64,000 bases of DNA, from assembly GCF_045063725.1 (NCBI RefSeq), contig NZ_CP173695.1. One strand, 5' to 3'. Of this stretch, positions 8,140 through 16,117 are shown in pieces. How positions within the stretch are numbered: position 1 is the stretch's first letter; each line of letters begins with the position of its first letter. Under the pieces are notes generated by a model. It did no database searches. It was not told where the DNA came from and saw only the letters and a list, made by a program, of their open reading frames with translations. A program made the translations under genes and the position numbers. This stretch comes from Sellimonas catena (GTDB lineage: Bacteria; Bacillota; Clostridia; Lachnospirales; Lachnospiraceae).

Positions 8140-9465
8140 TCAAATTCCCATGCTCCAGAAGGCCGGTACAATAACAATGACCAGTACCACTGCCAGCATC
8201 ATGATCATCGGCACGAGAAGTTTCGTTCCCGTCTCCTCGCCCTTTCTCTTTGCCCGCGCTTTCCGGTCCTCAAAGGCATGAACTGCTTCCAGACTGAGCA
8301 GTTCTGTAATACCTCTCGTTCCTTTTCTCAGATTCTGGGAAAGAAGAAGTCCAAGTCGCATATATTCCTGTATCTGACACCGTTTTCCGAAATTCTCATA
8401 TCCTTCTCCTTCCGGTACACCTCCCTGCATTTCAAAACATGTCCGCATCATCTCCTCATAAGCCGGCCGTTTTCCCCCGGTCTCCCGTCTTTCCTGATAG
8501 TTTTCCACAATCTTGTACCATGCTCCTTTCACAGTCATCCCTGCACCAATCAGCAGGGAAAACTGTTCCAGAATCTCCGGATAATCTCTGAGAAGCTGCT
8601 CTTTTCTGGCTCTTGCCGCATCATTTACCTTCTGCCTTCTCCATGCAGCGGCCGCCACAAAGACCAGCACTCCCATTCCCATCACCTGATACCCGTTGAC
8701 GGTTGACCGGTATCCCCAGGAAACCTTTCTTCCCGCAATTTCATCCGGAAGATACAGCGCTTCGTCCTCCCTGCTGATTTCGTTCTCTGAATCCACCATC
8801 TGCTCCAGAGCTTCTACGATCTCATCCGGATTCCGAAGCTTCGGCGGATACAGCGTCACTGTTATATCCCTCGTCCGCTCTACTGCTTCATCCGCTCCCT
8901 GATCAAAGCTTAAAACAGCTGTCAGCTGAACCCCGATTCCTTCTTTCGGGATTTCCTCCTTAAGACTTCCGTCTATACTTATGTACTGATAATCGTCCAG
9001 CGTCCATTGAACGGATACCGGATAATCCGGAAGAGAAGTCAACAGATTCAAATCTGACGTAACATGCTCCAGATCCTGATTCTCTCCCAGAATTCTCTTT
9101 TCCAGCTTCTCTGCCTCGTCCATAAGGATTTTTTCTGCCTCCTCTTTCGTATATCCCTGCTCATCCACCCGGATCTGAATCGGGATATCTTCATCCACTC
9201 CCTCGACCGTCGCAAACACCGTTTCATTCCGGCTTCCGCCGCCTTTCTGATTTCTTCCAATCTTCCCGTCTTTCACCGGCCTGTCCTGTCCCGTCCATAT
9301 AAAAACGGCCACGCTGATTGTGTTGACAAGAAAGAAAAACCAGATTCCCTTTCTGATCCGCTTTCTTTTTTCCCTGTTTCTTATCTTCCCTTTTCCTGTT
9401 TTCCAAAGCAGGACCAGCAAAATTAAATATGCTGCTCCGGTCACTGCTATTGCTTTTATGTCCAT
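8140..9465 (-). CDS. tadC: TadC-like inner-membrane platform protein with large ectodomain
   Basis: The C-terminal half is a type II secretion F domain: a membrane helix near residue 270, a cytoplasmic helical bundle with LRDYPEILEQFSLLIGAGMT and GTRGITELLSLEAVHAFE, and a last helix (TKLLVPMIMMLAVVLVIVI). The first 260 residues are an added part with two N-terminal helices and a roughly 180-residue soluble region. The start is ATG 9465, two bases after the tadB stop, with GAGGTG seven bases upstream; the TTG at 9480 lies inside tadB. Together with TadB it should form the platform on which the ATPase acts. Confidence 0.85.
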   Translation of the reverse strand: MDIKAIAVTGAAYLILLVLLWKTGKGKIRNREKRKRIRKGIWFFFLVNTISVAVFIWTGQDRPVKDGKIGRNQKGGGSRNETVFATVEGVDEDIPIQIRVDEQGYTKEEAEKILMDEAEKLEKRILGENQDLEHVTSDLNLLTSLPDYPVSVQWTLDDYQYISIDGSLKEEIPKEGIGVQLTAVLSFDQGADEAVERTRDITVTLYPPKLRNPDEIVEALEQMVDSENEISREDEALYLPDEIAGRKVSWGYRSTVNGYQVMGMGVLVFVAAAAWRRQKVNDAARARKEQLLRDYPEILEQFSLLIGAGMTVKGAWYKIVENYQERRETGGKRPAYEEMMRTCFEMQGGVPEGEGYENFGKRCQIQEYMRLGLLLSQNLRKGTRGITELLSLEAVHAFEDRKARAKRKGEETGTKLLVPMIMMLAVVLVIVIVPAFWSMGI

Positions 9466-9469
9466 CCTC

Positions 9470-10240
9470 TCACACCTCAATCTGTATCATACGAAACCCG
9501 GTTCCAAATGCTGCCAGATATAAAACGAGACATCCTGTCATGACCGCCCTGCCCGGGACTCCCTGATAAAGAACTTCCATAAATTCCGGAAAGCTGAGCA
9601 TCATATAGGCGATCATTCCAAATGGAATTACTGCCATGACAAGAAACTCCATCTTTTGGGCGGAGATTACAGTTTCGATTTCCTGATTCAGCTCCTCCTT
9701 CTCCTGAATCTGAGAAATTGTCTGCCGGATCACTCTTGCCATATTTCCCCCGCTCTTTTTTACAGTCGCAGTGACCGTAACAAAATTTCTGACATCCTCC
9801 TGATCTATCCGTTCGGAAAACTCCTCCAGGATCCGCTCTACTCCAATATTCATCTTCATCTGCCGGATCATATAATTCCATTCCTTTAAGATCCGGTCCT
9901 GCTCCCGGTACATGATCCGCATTTCCTTTCCCGCTTCCAGCAGAGAATTTTCCAGAGAATATCCCACATTTAAGGCGGCGGACACCGACTGAAGCGCATC
10001 CAGAAACTGTCTTGTAAATTCTCTTTCTTTTCTTCTTAATTTTTCCTTTTCCCAGACATACAGAAATGTTCCTCCCACCGGGAGCAGAAGTACCAGTGCC
10101 GCCACTGTGGACCGGTAGAATAAAAGCGCTGTCAGCCCGGCCGCTCCCACGGCTCCAAGGCATCCTGTCAGATATTCTCCCTTTCTAATATCCTGCCGCC
10201 AGCAGTTTTTCTTTTTTCTGTAATTCCTCTTTTTTAACAA
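9470..10240 (-). CDS. tadB: TadB-like inner-membrane platform protein
   Basis: 256 residues with a T2SSF domain (FTRQFLDALQSVSAALNVGYSLENSL, quoted in part) and four hydrophobic segments: two near residues 25-65 and two at the C-terminus. The TTG start at 10240 has GAGGGG five bases upstream and lies 56 bases inside tadA. A second possibility is the CTG at about codon 24 behind AAAGGGAG. It pairs with the TadC-like protein in the Tad secretion platform. Confidence 0.87.
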   Translation of the reverse strand: MLKKRNYRKKKNCWRQDIRKGEYLTGCLGAVGAAGLTALLFYRSTVAALVLLLPVGGTFLYVWEKEKLRRKEREFTRQFLDALQSVSAALNVGYSLENSLLEAGKEMRIMYREQDRILKEWNYMIRQMKMNIGVERILEEFSERIDQEDVRNFVTVTATVKKSGGNMARVIRQTISQIQEKEELNQEIETVISAQKMEFLVMAVIPFGMIAYMMLSFPEFMEVLYQGVPGRAVMTGCLVLYLAAFGTGFRMIQIEV

Positions 10241-11396
10241 GACTTCCCCTCACTTTCCCGTGGCTGCTTCCTTTCTCCTGAAACTCATACAGTGTATGCA
10301 TCTGTATTCTGCCTTCCTCATATCCAGTAATTTCAAGAATCTCAAGGACCTTCCGGGTCTTGTCCCGCATCCTTCCAAGATGGATGATAATATCAATCCC
10401 GGATGCTATCTGTCTTTGTACCGCTTCGATCGGAATCTCCATCCCCATGAGCACCATGGTTTCCAGCCTTCCTATCATATCCTTTGGACTGTTTCCATGA
10501 CCGGTACTTAAGGAACCGTCATGCCCCGTATTCATAGCCTGCAGCATATCGATCGTCTCTGCGCTTCGCACCTCACCTACAATCACGCGGTCCGGACGCA
10601 TCCGAAGTGCCGTCCGGATCAACTCACGGATATCAATTTCTCCTTCTCCTTCCATGTTGGCATTCCGGGCTTCCAGCCTTACGAGATTGGGCAGAGACTG
10701 TAATTTCAGTTCCGCGTTGTCCTCGATAGTAATAATCCTCTCGTCCTCCGGTATAAACTGGGAGAGAGCATTGAGAAATGTCGTCTTTCCGGAACCGGTG
10801 CCGCCGCTGATAAACATGTTGTACTTTGCCTTTACAAGCTTTTCCAGAAATTCCGCAGCTTCTTTGGAGATACTTCCCCAGGCAATCAGCCGTTTCATCG
10901 TAATTCCTTCTTTCGGGAATTTCCGGATTGTAATAATCGGACCGTTGAGCGCCACCGGTGGAAGCACCAGGTTGACCCTGGAGCCGTCCGGAAGCCTTGC
11001 GTCCACGATCGGTTCCGCCTCATTGACTGTCCGGTTGCAGCCGGAGGCAATCTGCTGCGCGATATCTTCCAGCTTTTTCCGGGATACAAATCTTTTTTCA
11101 TACTGATAAATCTCTCCTCCCTTTTCCACAAAAATATTTTCCAGTCCATTAATCATGATCTCAGTGATCGACTCGTCCTCCAGAAGTTCCTGGAGAATAT
11201 CCAGCTTTCTGAATGCATTAAACAGATCTCTACCAAATTCCATCTTCATCCGGAGCGGAATGTACTTGTCTTTGGTATACTCTTCCAGCACCTGATAAAT
11301 CAATTCGACCAGTTCGCCATCTTCGATTTCTCTCGACAGATCCAGCTTCGCCATGACCTGCTCCTGCAGCTTTTCCATATGCAGTGTTCTTATCAT
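10185..11396 (-). CDS. tadA: Tad/CpaF secretion ATPase
   Basis: 403-residue hexameric ATPase that powers Flp pilus assembly. The Walker A motif is ISGGTGSGKTTFLNALS, the Asp box RIITIEDNAEL, the Walker B region RPDRVIVGEVRS, and the His box GHDGSLSTGHGNSP; all are intact. The N-terminal domain contains ITEIMINGLENIFVEKGG, typical of CpaF. The ATG has AAGAAGG nine bases upstream. Its first 167 bases overlap the upstream CpaE-like frame (see findings). Confidence 0.94.
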   Translation of the reverse strand: MIRTLHMEKLQEQVMAKLDLSREIEDGELVELIYQVLEEYTKDKYIPLRMKMEFGRDLFNAFRKLDILQELLEDESITEIMINGLENIFVEKGGEIYQYEKRFVSRKKLEDIAQQIASGCNRTVNEAEPIVDARLPDGSRVNLVLPPVALNGPIITIRKFPKEGITMKRLIAWGSISKEAAEFLEKLVKAKYNMFISGGTGSGKTTFLNALSQFIPEDERIITIEDNAELKLQSLPNLVRLEARNANMEGEGEIDIRELIRTALRMRPDRVIVGEVRSAETIDMLQAMNTGHDGSLSTGHGNSPKDMIGRLETMVLMGMEIPIEAVQRQIASGIDIIIHLGRMRDKTRKVLEILEITGYEEGRIQMHTLYEFQEKGSSHGKVRGSLVKKEELQKKEKLLAAGY

Positions 11397-12336
11397 ACTG
11401 TAATGCCTTCTTTACACATATTTCCGGCTCCCCCTTCATCTCTGTCATCCGCGCCTTCTGTCGCAGCTTCCTGCATCCCATCAGTTCCAGTGTGTCAAAA
11501 AACTGCTCCAGTTTCCGCTCTTCGTCCTCGTCTTCGATATAGGGAAGGTACCACTCATCACACATCTTCAGAATTTCAAACAGGCCCTGGACACTTTCAC
11601 TGAGATCGAGGATCATATTTTGATACGGACCTTTCTTCAGGATCTGAAGAATCAGAGAATTCCAGTCCTCCCATGCCACCTCTTTCAAATCCCGGCTCAC
11701 CGGTATCGGATCAAGAACAGCAAGTCCTTCCTGATCCTGCACCATAGATGTCAGACGCAGCCCCAGATGATTCTGCTCCTGGCGGGAATAATAGAGAAGA
11801 TCCGCCAGAGATGCGCTCTTTTCTTCCCTGTGCATTCCCCATCCGGGATATTCCTGCATATTAATATAAAGTGTCTCTTCATCTCTGGACAGCTCATATC
11901 CGAGCGCCCTCGCAAAACGTGTTTTCCCGATTCTGTGAATAGGAGAATAAACGACAATCAGACGCTGATTATCTCTGCGCGGCACCTGAAACAGGCCTGC
12001 ACGGTCGTGATCCAGGCATACTTCCATGATCCTGGCAAAAATCTTATGGACGGACTGGTATTTGTAGACCGGGACCTCCTCTTCCCCCACCTCTGCTCCT
12101 TCCTGACTTGTCAGCACAAATCTTCTGGCAGCTCTGCTTGTCTGCCTCTTCTCGTAGGGAATCTCATCCCCGATCAGCAGAAGTTCTGCTTCCTGAAACT
12201 CCTCCAGTCTTTCTTCCTGCTCAAAAGAGGTGCAGACCTGTACCTGAAGATCCAGCTCTTCCCTGTCGGCAATCATATCTGCAAGCCGCAGTACATACAA
12301 CTCCTCTTCTCCGCATATAATCATTTGTCTGTTCAT
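11230..12336 (-). CDS. CpaE/MinD-like Tad localisation protein, anomalous C-terminus
   Basis: First gene of the Tad operon. The N-terminal 100 residues resemble a receiver-like CpaE domain. The centre is a degenerate MinD/ParA ATPase (VVYSPIHRIGKTRFARALGYE in part, with RIGKT in place of the KGGVGKT P-loop, then NMQEYPGWG). The last 55 codons are simply tadA sequence read in another frame and have an unusual Gly/Arg/Trp-rich composition. The frame offset by two would instead end in a TGA overlapping the tadA ATG as ATGA, so an indel near 11440-11480 is suspected. The true end may therefore be about 11393. Confidence 0.7.
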   Translation of the reverse strand: MNRQMIICGEEELYVLRLADMIADREELDLQVQVCTSFEQEERLEEFQEAELLLIGDEIPYEKRQTSRAARRFVLTSQEGAEVGEEEVPVYKYQSVHKIFARIMEVCLDHDRAGLFQVPRRDNQRLIVVYSPIHRIGKTRFARALGYELSRDEETLYINMQEYPGWGMHREEKSASLADLLYYSRQEQNHLGLRLTSMVQDQEGLAVLDPIPVSRDLKEVAWEDWNSLILQILKKGPYQNMILDLSESVQGLFEILKMCDEWYLPYIEDEDEERKLEQFFDTLELMGCRKLRQKARMTEMKGEPEICVKKALQYDKNTAYGKAAGAGHGEAGSVERNRRWRTGRIDLSGAGRVYQRQVHSAPDEDGIW

Positions 12337-12447
12337 GAATCATTACAGCCGATTCGGCTCTGATATAGATAAGCGCTTTCCCGACGCTTTTCAAATAAGA
12401 CTCCGGGTGATCCGGATAAAACAAAAGAATTTTGTTTTGTGATATGC

Positions 12448-12476
12448 ATTATAGACCGGTTTAAGAGTTTTGTCCA
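12448..12476 (-). promoter_or_regulatory. SigA-type promoter of the Tad operon
   Basis: On the minus strand TGGACA (12476-12471), a 17-base spacer and a perfect TATAAT (12453-12448). It leaves a leader of about 105 bases before the CpaE-like gene. No other strong promoter was seen inside the operon. Confidence 0.75.
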
Positions 12477-12512
12477 CCGGTTTTTTTCATTTCCCTGATC
12501 TTTGTGAAACTC

Positions 12513-12722
12513 TCACAAAATTTCCCAGCATACAATGCCATAAAGGAGCGCAACCCCAGGAAGTCCAAGGATTCCGCCTGTCAAAACAGTAAACGGATTT
12601 AATCCTACGGCAACCGGTATTTTCTGAGAATCCAGAAACTGATTCACAAAAAAGATAACAGCCGCCCCAAGAACAGCCCGGACAATAAAGTTGATGATGA
12701 TCTCGATTCCCTTTTCTTTCAT
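12513..12722 (-). CDS. bofA: Pro-sigmaK processing inhibitor BofA family
   Basis: 69-residue membrane protein with two helices. The signature NPFTVLTGGILGLPGVALLYG at the C-terminus is the conserved BofA ending (quoted from residue 42, 20 residues shown or fewer in the core). In Bacillus, BofA holds SpoIVFB inactive in the outer forespore membrane. The neighbouring DUF2508 gene is of the YaaL type, the usual companion of bofA, although here the two are divergent. The Tad promoter lies just downstream. Confidence 0.85.
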   Translation of the reverse strand: MKEKGIEIIINFIVRAVLGAAVIFFVNQFLDSQKIPVAVGLNPFTVLTGGILGLPGVALLYGIVCWEIL

Positions 12723-12826
12723 CTCATACTCCCTGTTTCTTTTAGTACATTCTATTCTTCCAAACTGGTATTTTATTCCTGTTTTTGTACATACTATAAC
12801 TATAACTTTAGGAAGGAAGGGATATC

Positions 12827-13060
12827 ATGCCAACAAACACGAATCACCATTATGAAGCCGATGTTTATCTCAGAAGTTCTTATTCTGATCTTATAACGGA
12901 GATTGCACTTGTCAGGAAGGAGATCGAAGCTGCCGACAATCTCTTTCAAAACGCCTCTGATCCGGATTTGATTGACAGCTATATTTTTCAGGGGAATGCC
13001 GCCCGTAAACGATACAGTTTTCTTATCAAGCAGGCCAAACGAACCCCTGCATTAACATAG
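12827..13060 (+). CDS. DUF2508 (YaaL-like) small protein
   Basis: 77 residues, mostly helical and soluble. The motif DPDLIDSYIFQGNAARKRYSF followed by LIKQAK matches the conserved half of DUF2508/YaaL (shown in part). The ATG has GGAAGG upstream. In Bacillus yaaL lies between recR and bofA; here it is divergent from bofA, 104 bases apart, so both promoters must lie in that gap. Function unknown. Confidence 0.8.
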   Translation: MPTNTNHHYEADVYLRSSYSDLITEIALVRKEIEAADNLFQNASDPDLIDSYIFQGNAARKRYSFLIKQAKRTPALT

Positions 13061-13066
13061 GTCCAT

Positions 13067-13101
13067 CGAAAAAGGGACGTCAAAAACAACGTCCCTTTTC
13101 G
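13067..13101 (+). terminator. Intrinsic terminator after DUF2508 gene
   Basis: AAAAGGGACGT (13070-13080) pairs with ACGTCCCTTTT (13089-13099) around an eight-base loop, then T-rich sequence. It lies between convergent genes and can serve both directions. Confidence 0.8.
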
Positions 13102-13127
13102 CATAATTATTTCTATTCATCCGGTTA

Positions 13128-13820
13128 TCATCCTGCATACCGGCAGAGCTTTTCTCCTGACAAAAATGATGTAAATCGCACATGCCGGTCCATCCAGCTG
13201 CCCATTACCCCTACACTTTTCCCCATTGTAAATGCCGCCAGAATCGTTCCGGCTCCCAATCCATCCAGATGTCCCAGAAAAATTCCTGTCATTCCGGCAG
13301 TCACAGCCAGACAGATAACATCAAAAGAAATTTTTATTTTCGAATACGTGATTCCTGTAATCTGCTCCATCTCCCGCGGGAAAAGGTCCGTCGGCACAAT
13401 CGGAAGACGGCATCGGTTTGACAACGCGATTCCGAAACTGATCAGAAGATAACTGACAACAAAATAGATGACACGCCAACCGGTTGTCTCCGGCAGAATA
13501 TGAATCCATAATTCATGAACGTCCAGTAATTCTCCGAACACGAATCCCACCACAAAGCTGAAAAGATATTCCGGGACAAAGCGTTTCCTCAAAATCATAA
13601 GGCTCAGTATCAGAAGCCCTTGAAACAGATAGGTCCATGTCCCAAGTGAAAGATGCGGAAAGACCTCCGAAAAAGCAAACGGCACACTGGAGATAGCAGA
13701 TATTCCGGATCCGGAATACAACATCAGTACTACTCCAAACGTATTCATAATAACAGCCGCCACAAGTGCCGCTTCTCCTCTCCACACCGGTTTCTCAGCT
13801 TCCATCTGTTTCTCCCTCAT
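13128..13820 (-). CDS. YczE/YitT-like (DUF6198) membrane protein
   Basis: About 230 residues with five or six transmembrane segments; the pattern GFVFGELLDVHELW, SFGIALSNRCRLPIVPTDLFP and LDGLGAGTILAAFTMGK is that of the DUF6198/YczE membrane family of unknown function. The start is ATG 13820, which has GAGGAGG nine bases upstream; a longer frame to a TTG at 13895 lacks a ribosome binding site. It is divergent from a LysR-type regulator gene, a common arrangement for this family, and so is probably its target. Confidence 0.8.
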   Translation of the reverse strand: MREKQMEAEKPVWRGEAALVAAVIMNTFGVVLMLYSGSGISAISSVPFAFSEVFPHLSLGTWTYLFQGLLILSLMILRKRFVPEYLFSFVVGFVFGELLDVHELWIHILPETTGWRVIYFVVSYLLISFGIALSNRCRLPIVPTDLFPREMEQITGITYSKIKISFDVICLAVTAGMTGIFLGHLDGLGAGTILAAFTMGKSVGVMGSWMDRHVRFTSFLSGEKLCRYAG

Positions 13821-13972
13821 TTTTTCTTTCCTCCTCATAAGATATCCTTGCACTTTCCATCCATTCAGTTTAGTATGGAGATAAATGGTTCGCAAATGAA
13901 TAATTTTATATAAATTATAAAATTTTTTTATGATTTAGATGATACCGTTATGGAAGGGAAGGACGTGCCTGT

Positions 13973-14871
13973 ATGAACTTATTTTATCTACGTTACTTTG
14001 TCACCCTGGCGCATGTACAGCATTATACAAAAGCAGCAGCGCAGCTCTGTATTTCACAGCCAAATTTAAGCCATGCAATCGCACAGCTTGAACAGGAGCT
14101 TGGGGTTCCCTCTTTGAAAAAAGCGGGCGAAATACAACACTCACCCGTTTTGGCGAAGAATTCCTTGACTGCGCAGAACACACATTATCTACTCTGGATG
14201 CCGGAATGGAATCTATCCGACGCAGTGCACGGGGCGAAGGGCTGATCCGCCTTGGACTTCTGCGGACGCTGGGAGTCGAGTTTGTCCCTCGTCTGGCATC
14301 TGCCTTTTTAAAAGCACACCCCGATCTGGATCTCCAGTTTACCTTTCATACCGGGGTGACACAAAGCCTTCTGGACGGCCTTTCAAAGCGGAAATATGAC
14401 CTGGTCTTCTGTTCTCAGCCGCCGGACAGACTGAACTTCACAGCGGTTCCGGTACAGAAGCAGGATCTTGTTCTGATTGTCCCAAAAGGACATCCGCTTG
14501 CCTCCCGCCATACTGTTGACCTGGCCGAGACAGCTACCTACCCACAGATCTTTTTTGATAAAAGCTCAGGTATCCGTGCCGTGGTTGATCAGATGTTTTC
14601 CGACATAAACACAGAACCAAAGATCGCCTACGAGACAGAAGAGGATCAGGTCATTGCCGGGCTGACTGCACAAGGCTTTGGTATTGCAGTCGTACCTTAT
14701 ATGGATTTACTCTTAAAGCTGGATCTCAAGATTCTGCAGATCAATACCCCCGCATGTGAACGAAATCTTTTTATGGTAAACGACAGCCGCATCTTTCTGC
14801 CGCCATGCGTGCAGCATTTTCGACAGTTTGTACTTGACAGTACTGTCCTCCCCGGGCAGGAACTCATCTAG
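13973..14871 (+). pseudogene. LysR-family regulator, frameshifted
   Basis: The HTH domain (FYLRYFVTLAHVQHYTKAAA, then SQPNLSHAIAQLEQELGVP) is read from 13973. At a CCC run (14108-14110) the frame breaks: one added C would restore PLFEKSGRNTTLTRFGEEFL and lead straight into the second frame, which encodes the whole substrate-binding domain to 14871. As it stands the HTH and effector domains are in different frames. The regulator would be divergent from the DUF6198 gene. Either a recent null mutation or a one-base assembly error is possible. Confidence 0.85.
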
Positions 14872-14906
14872 TTTTTTTATAGTTTCATCAGTATTTCGCA
14901 TAATGA

Positions 14907-14956
14907 ATAAAGAGGGGCATCCGGATTCCCTGGAATCTCAGAATGTCCCTCTTTAT
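14907..14956 (+). terminator. Long stem-loop terminator after LysR gene
   Basis: ATAAAGAGGG (14907-14916) pairs with CCCTCTTTAT (14947-14956); the stem continues inward with one bulge. It ends the plus-strand LysR transcript. Confidence 0.65.
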
Positions 14957-14961
14957 AGATA

Positions 14962-14977
14962 CTTCCTGATCAGGAAG
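14962..14977. repeat. 16-bp perfect palindrome
   Basis: CTTCCTGATCAGGAAG lies just after the stop of the minus-strand deaminase gene. It may be part of that gene's terminator (an A/T-rich stretch lies beside it) or a protein site. Confidence 0.5.
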
Positions 14978-14983
14978 CAGAAT

Positions 14984-15472
14984 TTATAATTTAATCTTTA
15001 CTTCCCGGCCTGTCCGGTGATACTGATAGTATCTTACTCCTGCTGAATCCATCATCCGTTTTGATGCAATCACAGAGGCGGTGTCCTCATACTTGTCACA
15101 GTCATAAATTACTTCTTTAATGCCTGCCTGGATAATGGCTTTTGCACATTCATTACACGGAAACAGGGAAACATAAATCTTGGCTCCCTTCAAGCTGCCT
15201 CCTCCATAATTCAGAATGGCATTCAACTCGCTGTGGACCGCATACACATATTTGGTCTCCAGCGGATCATCCCCCTCCCTGGCCCACGGGTACTCATCAT
15301 CGGAGCAACCATTCGGCAGCCCGTTATAACCCATAGAAAGGATTTTATTATCCTGGCTCACAATGCAGCATCCTACCTGGGTATTCGGATCTTTGGAACG
15401 CATGCCGGACAGCATGGCAATTCCCATAAAATATTCGTCCCAGGACAGATAATCTTTTCTCTTGGCGTTCAT
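14984..15472 (-). CDS. dCMP deaminase family protein (ComEB-like)
   Basis: 162-residue zinc-dependent deoxycytidylate deaminase that produces dUMP for thymidylate synthesis. The zinc and catalytic motif is HSELNAI (HxE) and the second zinc site is PCNECA; CCIVSQDNKILSMGYNG is the usual substrate-side segment. It follows upp by 15 bases, forming a pyrimidine salvage pair downstream of the TsaC gene. Normal length and no oddities. Confidence 0.9.
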   Translation of the reverse strand: MNAKRKDYLSWDEYFMGIAMLSGMRSKDPNTQVGCCIVSQDNKILSMGYNGLPNGCSDDEYPWAREGDDPLETKYVYAVHSELNAILNYGGGSLKGAKIYVSLFPCNECAKAIIQAGIKEVIYDCDKYEDTASVIASKRMMDSAGVRYYQYHRTGREVKIKL

Positions 15473-15487
15473 TTTATCACCTTCCTG

Positions 15488-16117
15488 CTATTTGGTTCCG
15501 AAGATACGGTCTCCTGCATCTCCAAGCCCCGGTACAATATATCCATGTTCATTCATCTTTTCATCAAGCGCCCCAACATAAATGTCCACATCCGGATGAT
15601 CTTCCCGAAGCTTTTCCAGTCCTTCCGGTGCTGCAAGTATACAGAGGAATGTCATATTTTTTACCCCTTTTTCCTTCAGCATGGTGAGCGCCTCGGAACT
15701 GGATCCGCCTGTAGCAAGCATCGGATCTACCACGAAGACCTCTCTTTTATCGCAGTCTGACGGCAGCTTGCAGTAATATTCTACCGGCTGCAATGTCTCC
15801 GGATCTCTGTAAAGACCGATGTGGCCGATCTTTGCCGCCGGAATCATCTTCAGAATTCCTTCCACCATTCCAAGGCCGGCACGAAGTATCGGGACAACAG
15901 CAAGCTTTCTGCCCGCCAGCTCTTTTCCTGTCATCTTGCAAATCGGCGTTTCAATCTCCACATCCGCAAGTTTCAGCCCTCTTGTCGCTTCATAGCACAT
16001 CAGCATGGAGATCTCCTCAATGATCTCACGGAATTCTTTTGTTCCAACCTCTTTGCGGCGGATATAATCAATTTTATGGCGAACCAGCGGATGGTCCATT
16101 ATATGTACTCTTCCCAT
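15488..16117 (-). CDS. upp: Uracil phosphoribosyltransferase
   Basis: 209 residues, full length. It converts uracil and PRPP to UMP. Motifs are the PRPP loop VFVVDPMLATGGSS and the uracil site GYIVPGLGDAGDRIFGT; the N-terminal HPLVRHKIDYIR is also typical. It overlaps the end of the TsaC gene by 19 bases and precedes the deaminase, so all three are probably co-transcribed. In Bacillus upp also lies not far downstream of the ywlC (tsaC) and ywlE genes. Confidence 0.95.
   Translation of the reverse strand: MGRVHIMDHPLVRHKIDYIRRKEVGTKEFREIIEEISMLMCYEATRGLKLADVEIETPICKMTGKELAGRKLAVVPILRAGLGMVEGILKMIPAAKIGHIGLYRDPETLQPVEYYCKLPSDCDKREVFVVDPMLATGGSSSEALTMLKEKGVKNMTFLCILAAPEGLEKLREDHPDVDIYVGALDEKMNEHGYIVPGLGDAGDRIFGTK

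Noticed and set aside
9477..10163. Open frame of 228 codons on the minus strand
   Set aside because: Same strand as tadB but another frame; the composition is Gly/Ser/Arg-rich and tadB is clearly the real gene.
11620..12363. Plus-strand frame of 247 codons
   Set aside because: Antisense to the CpaE-like gene.
12455..12487. CCGGT/ACCGG stem with T7 on the plus strand
   Set aside because: The loop is long and no plus-strand gene lies upstream; it coincides with the Tad promoter.
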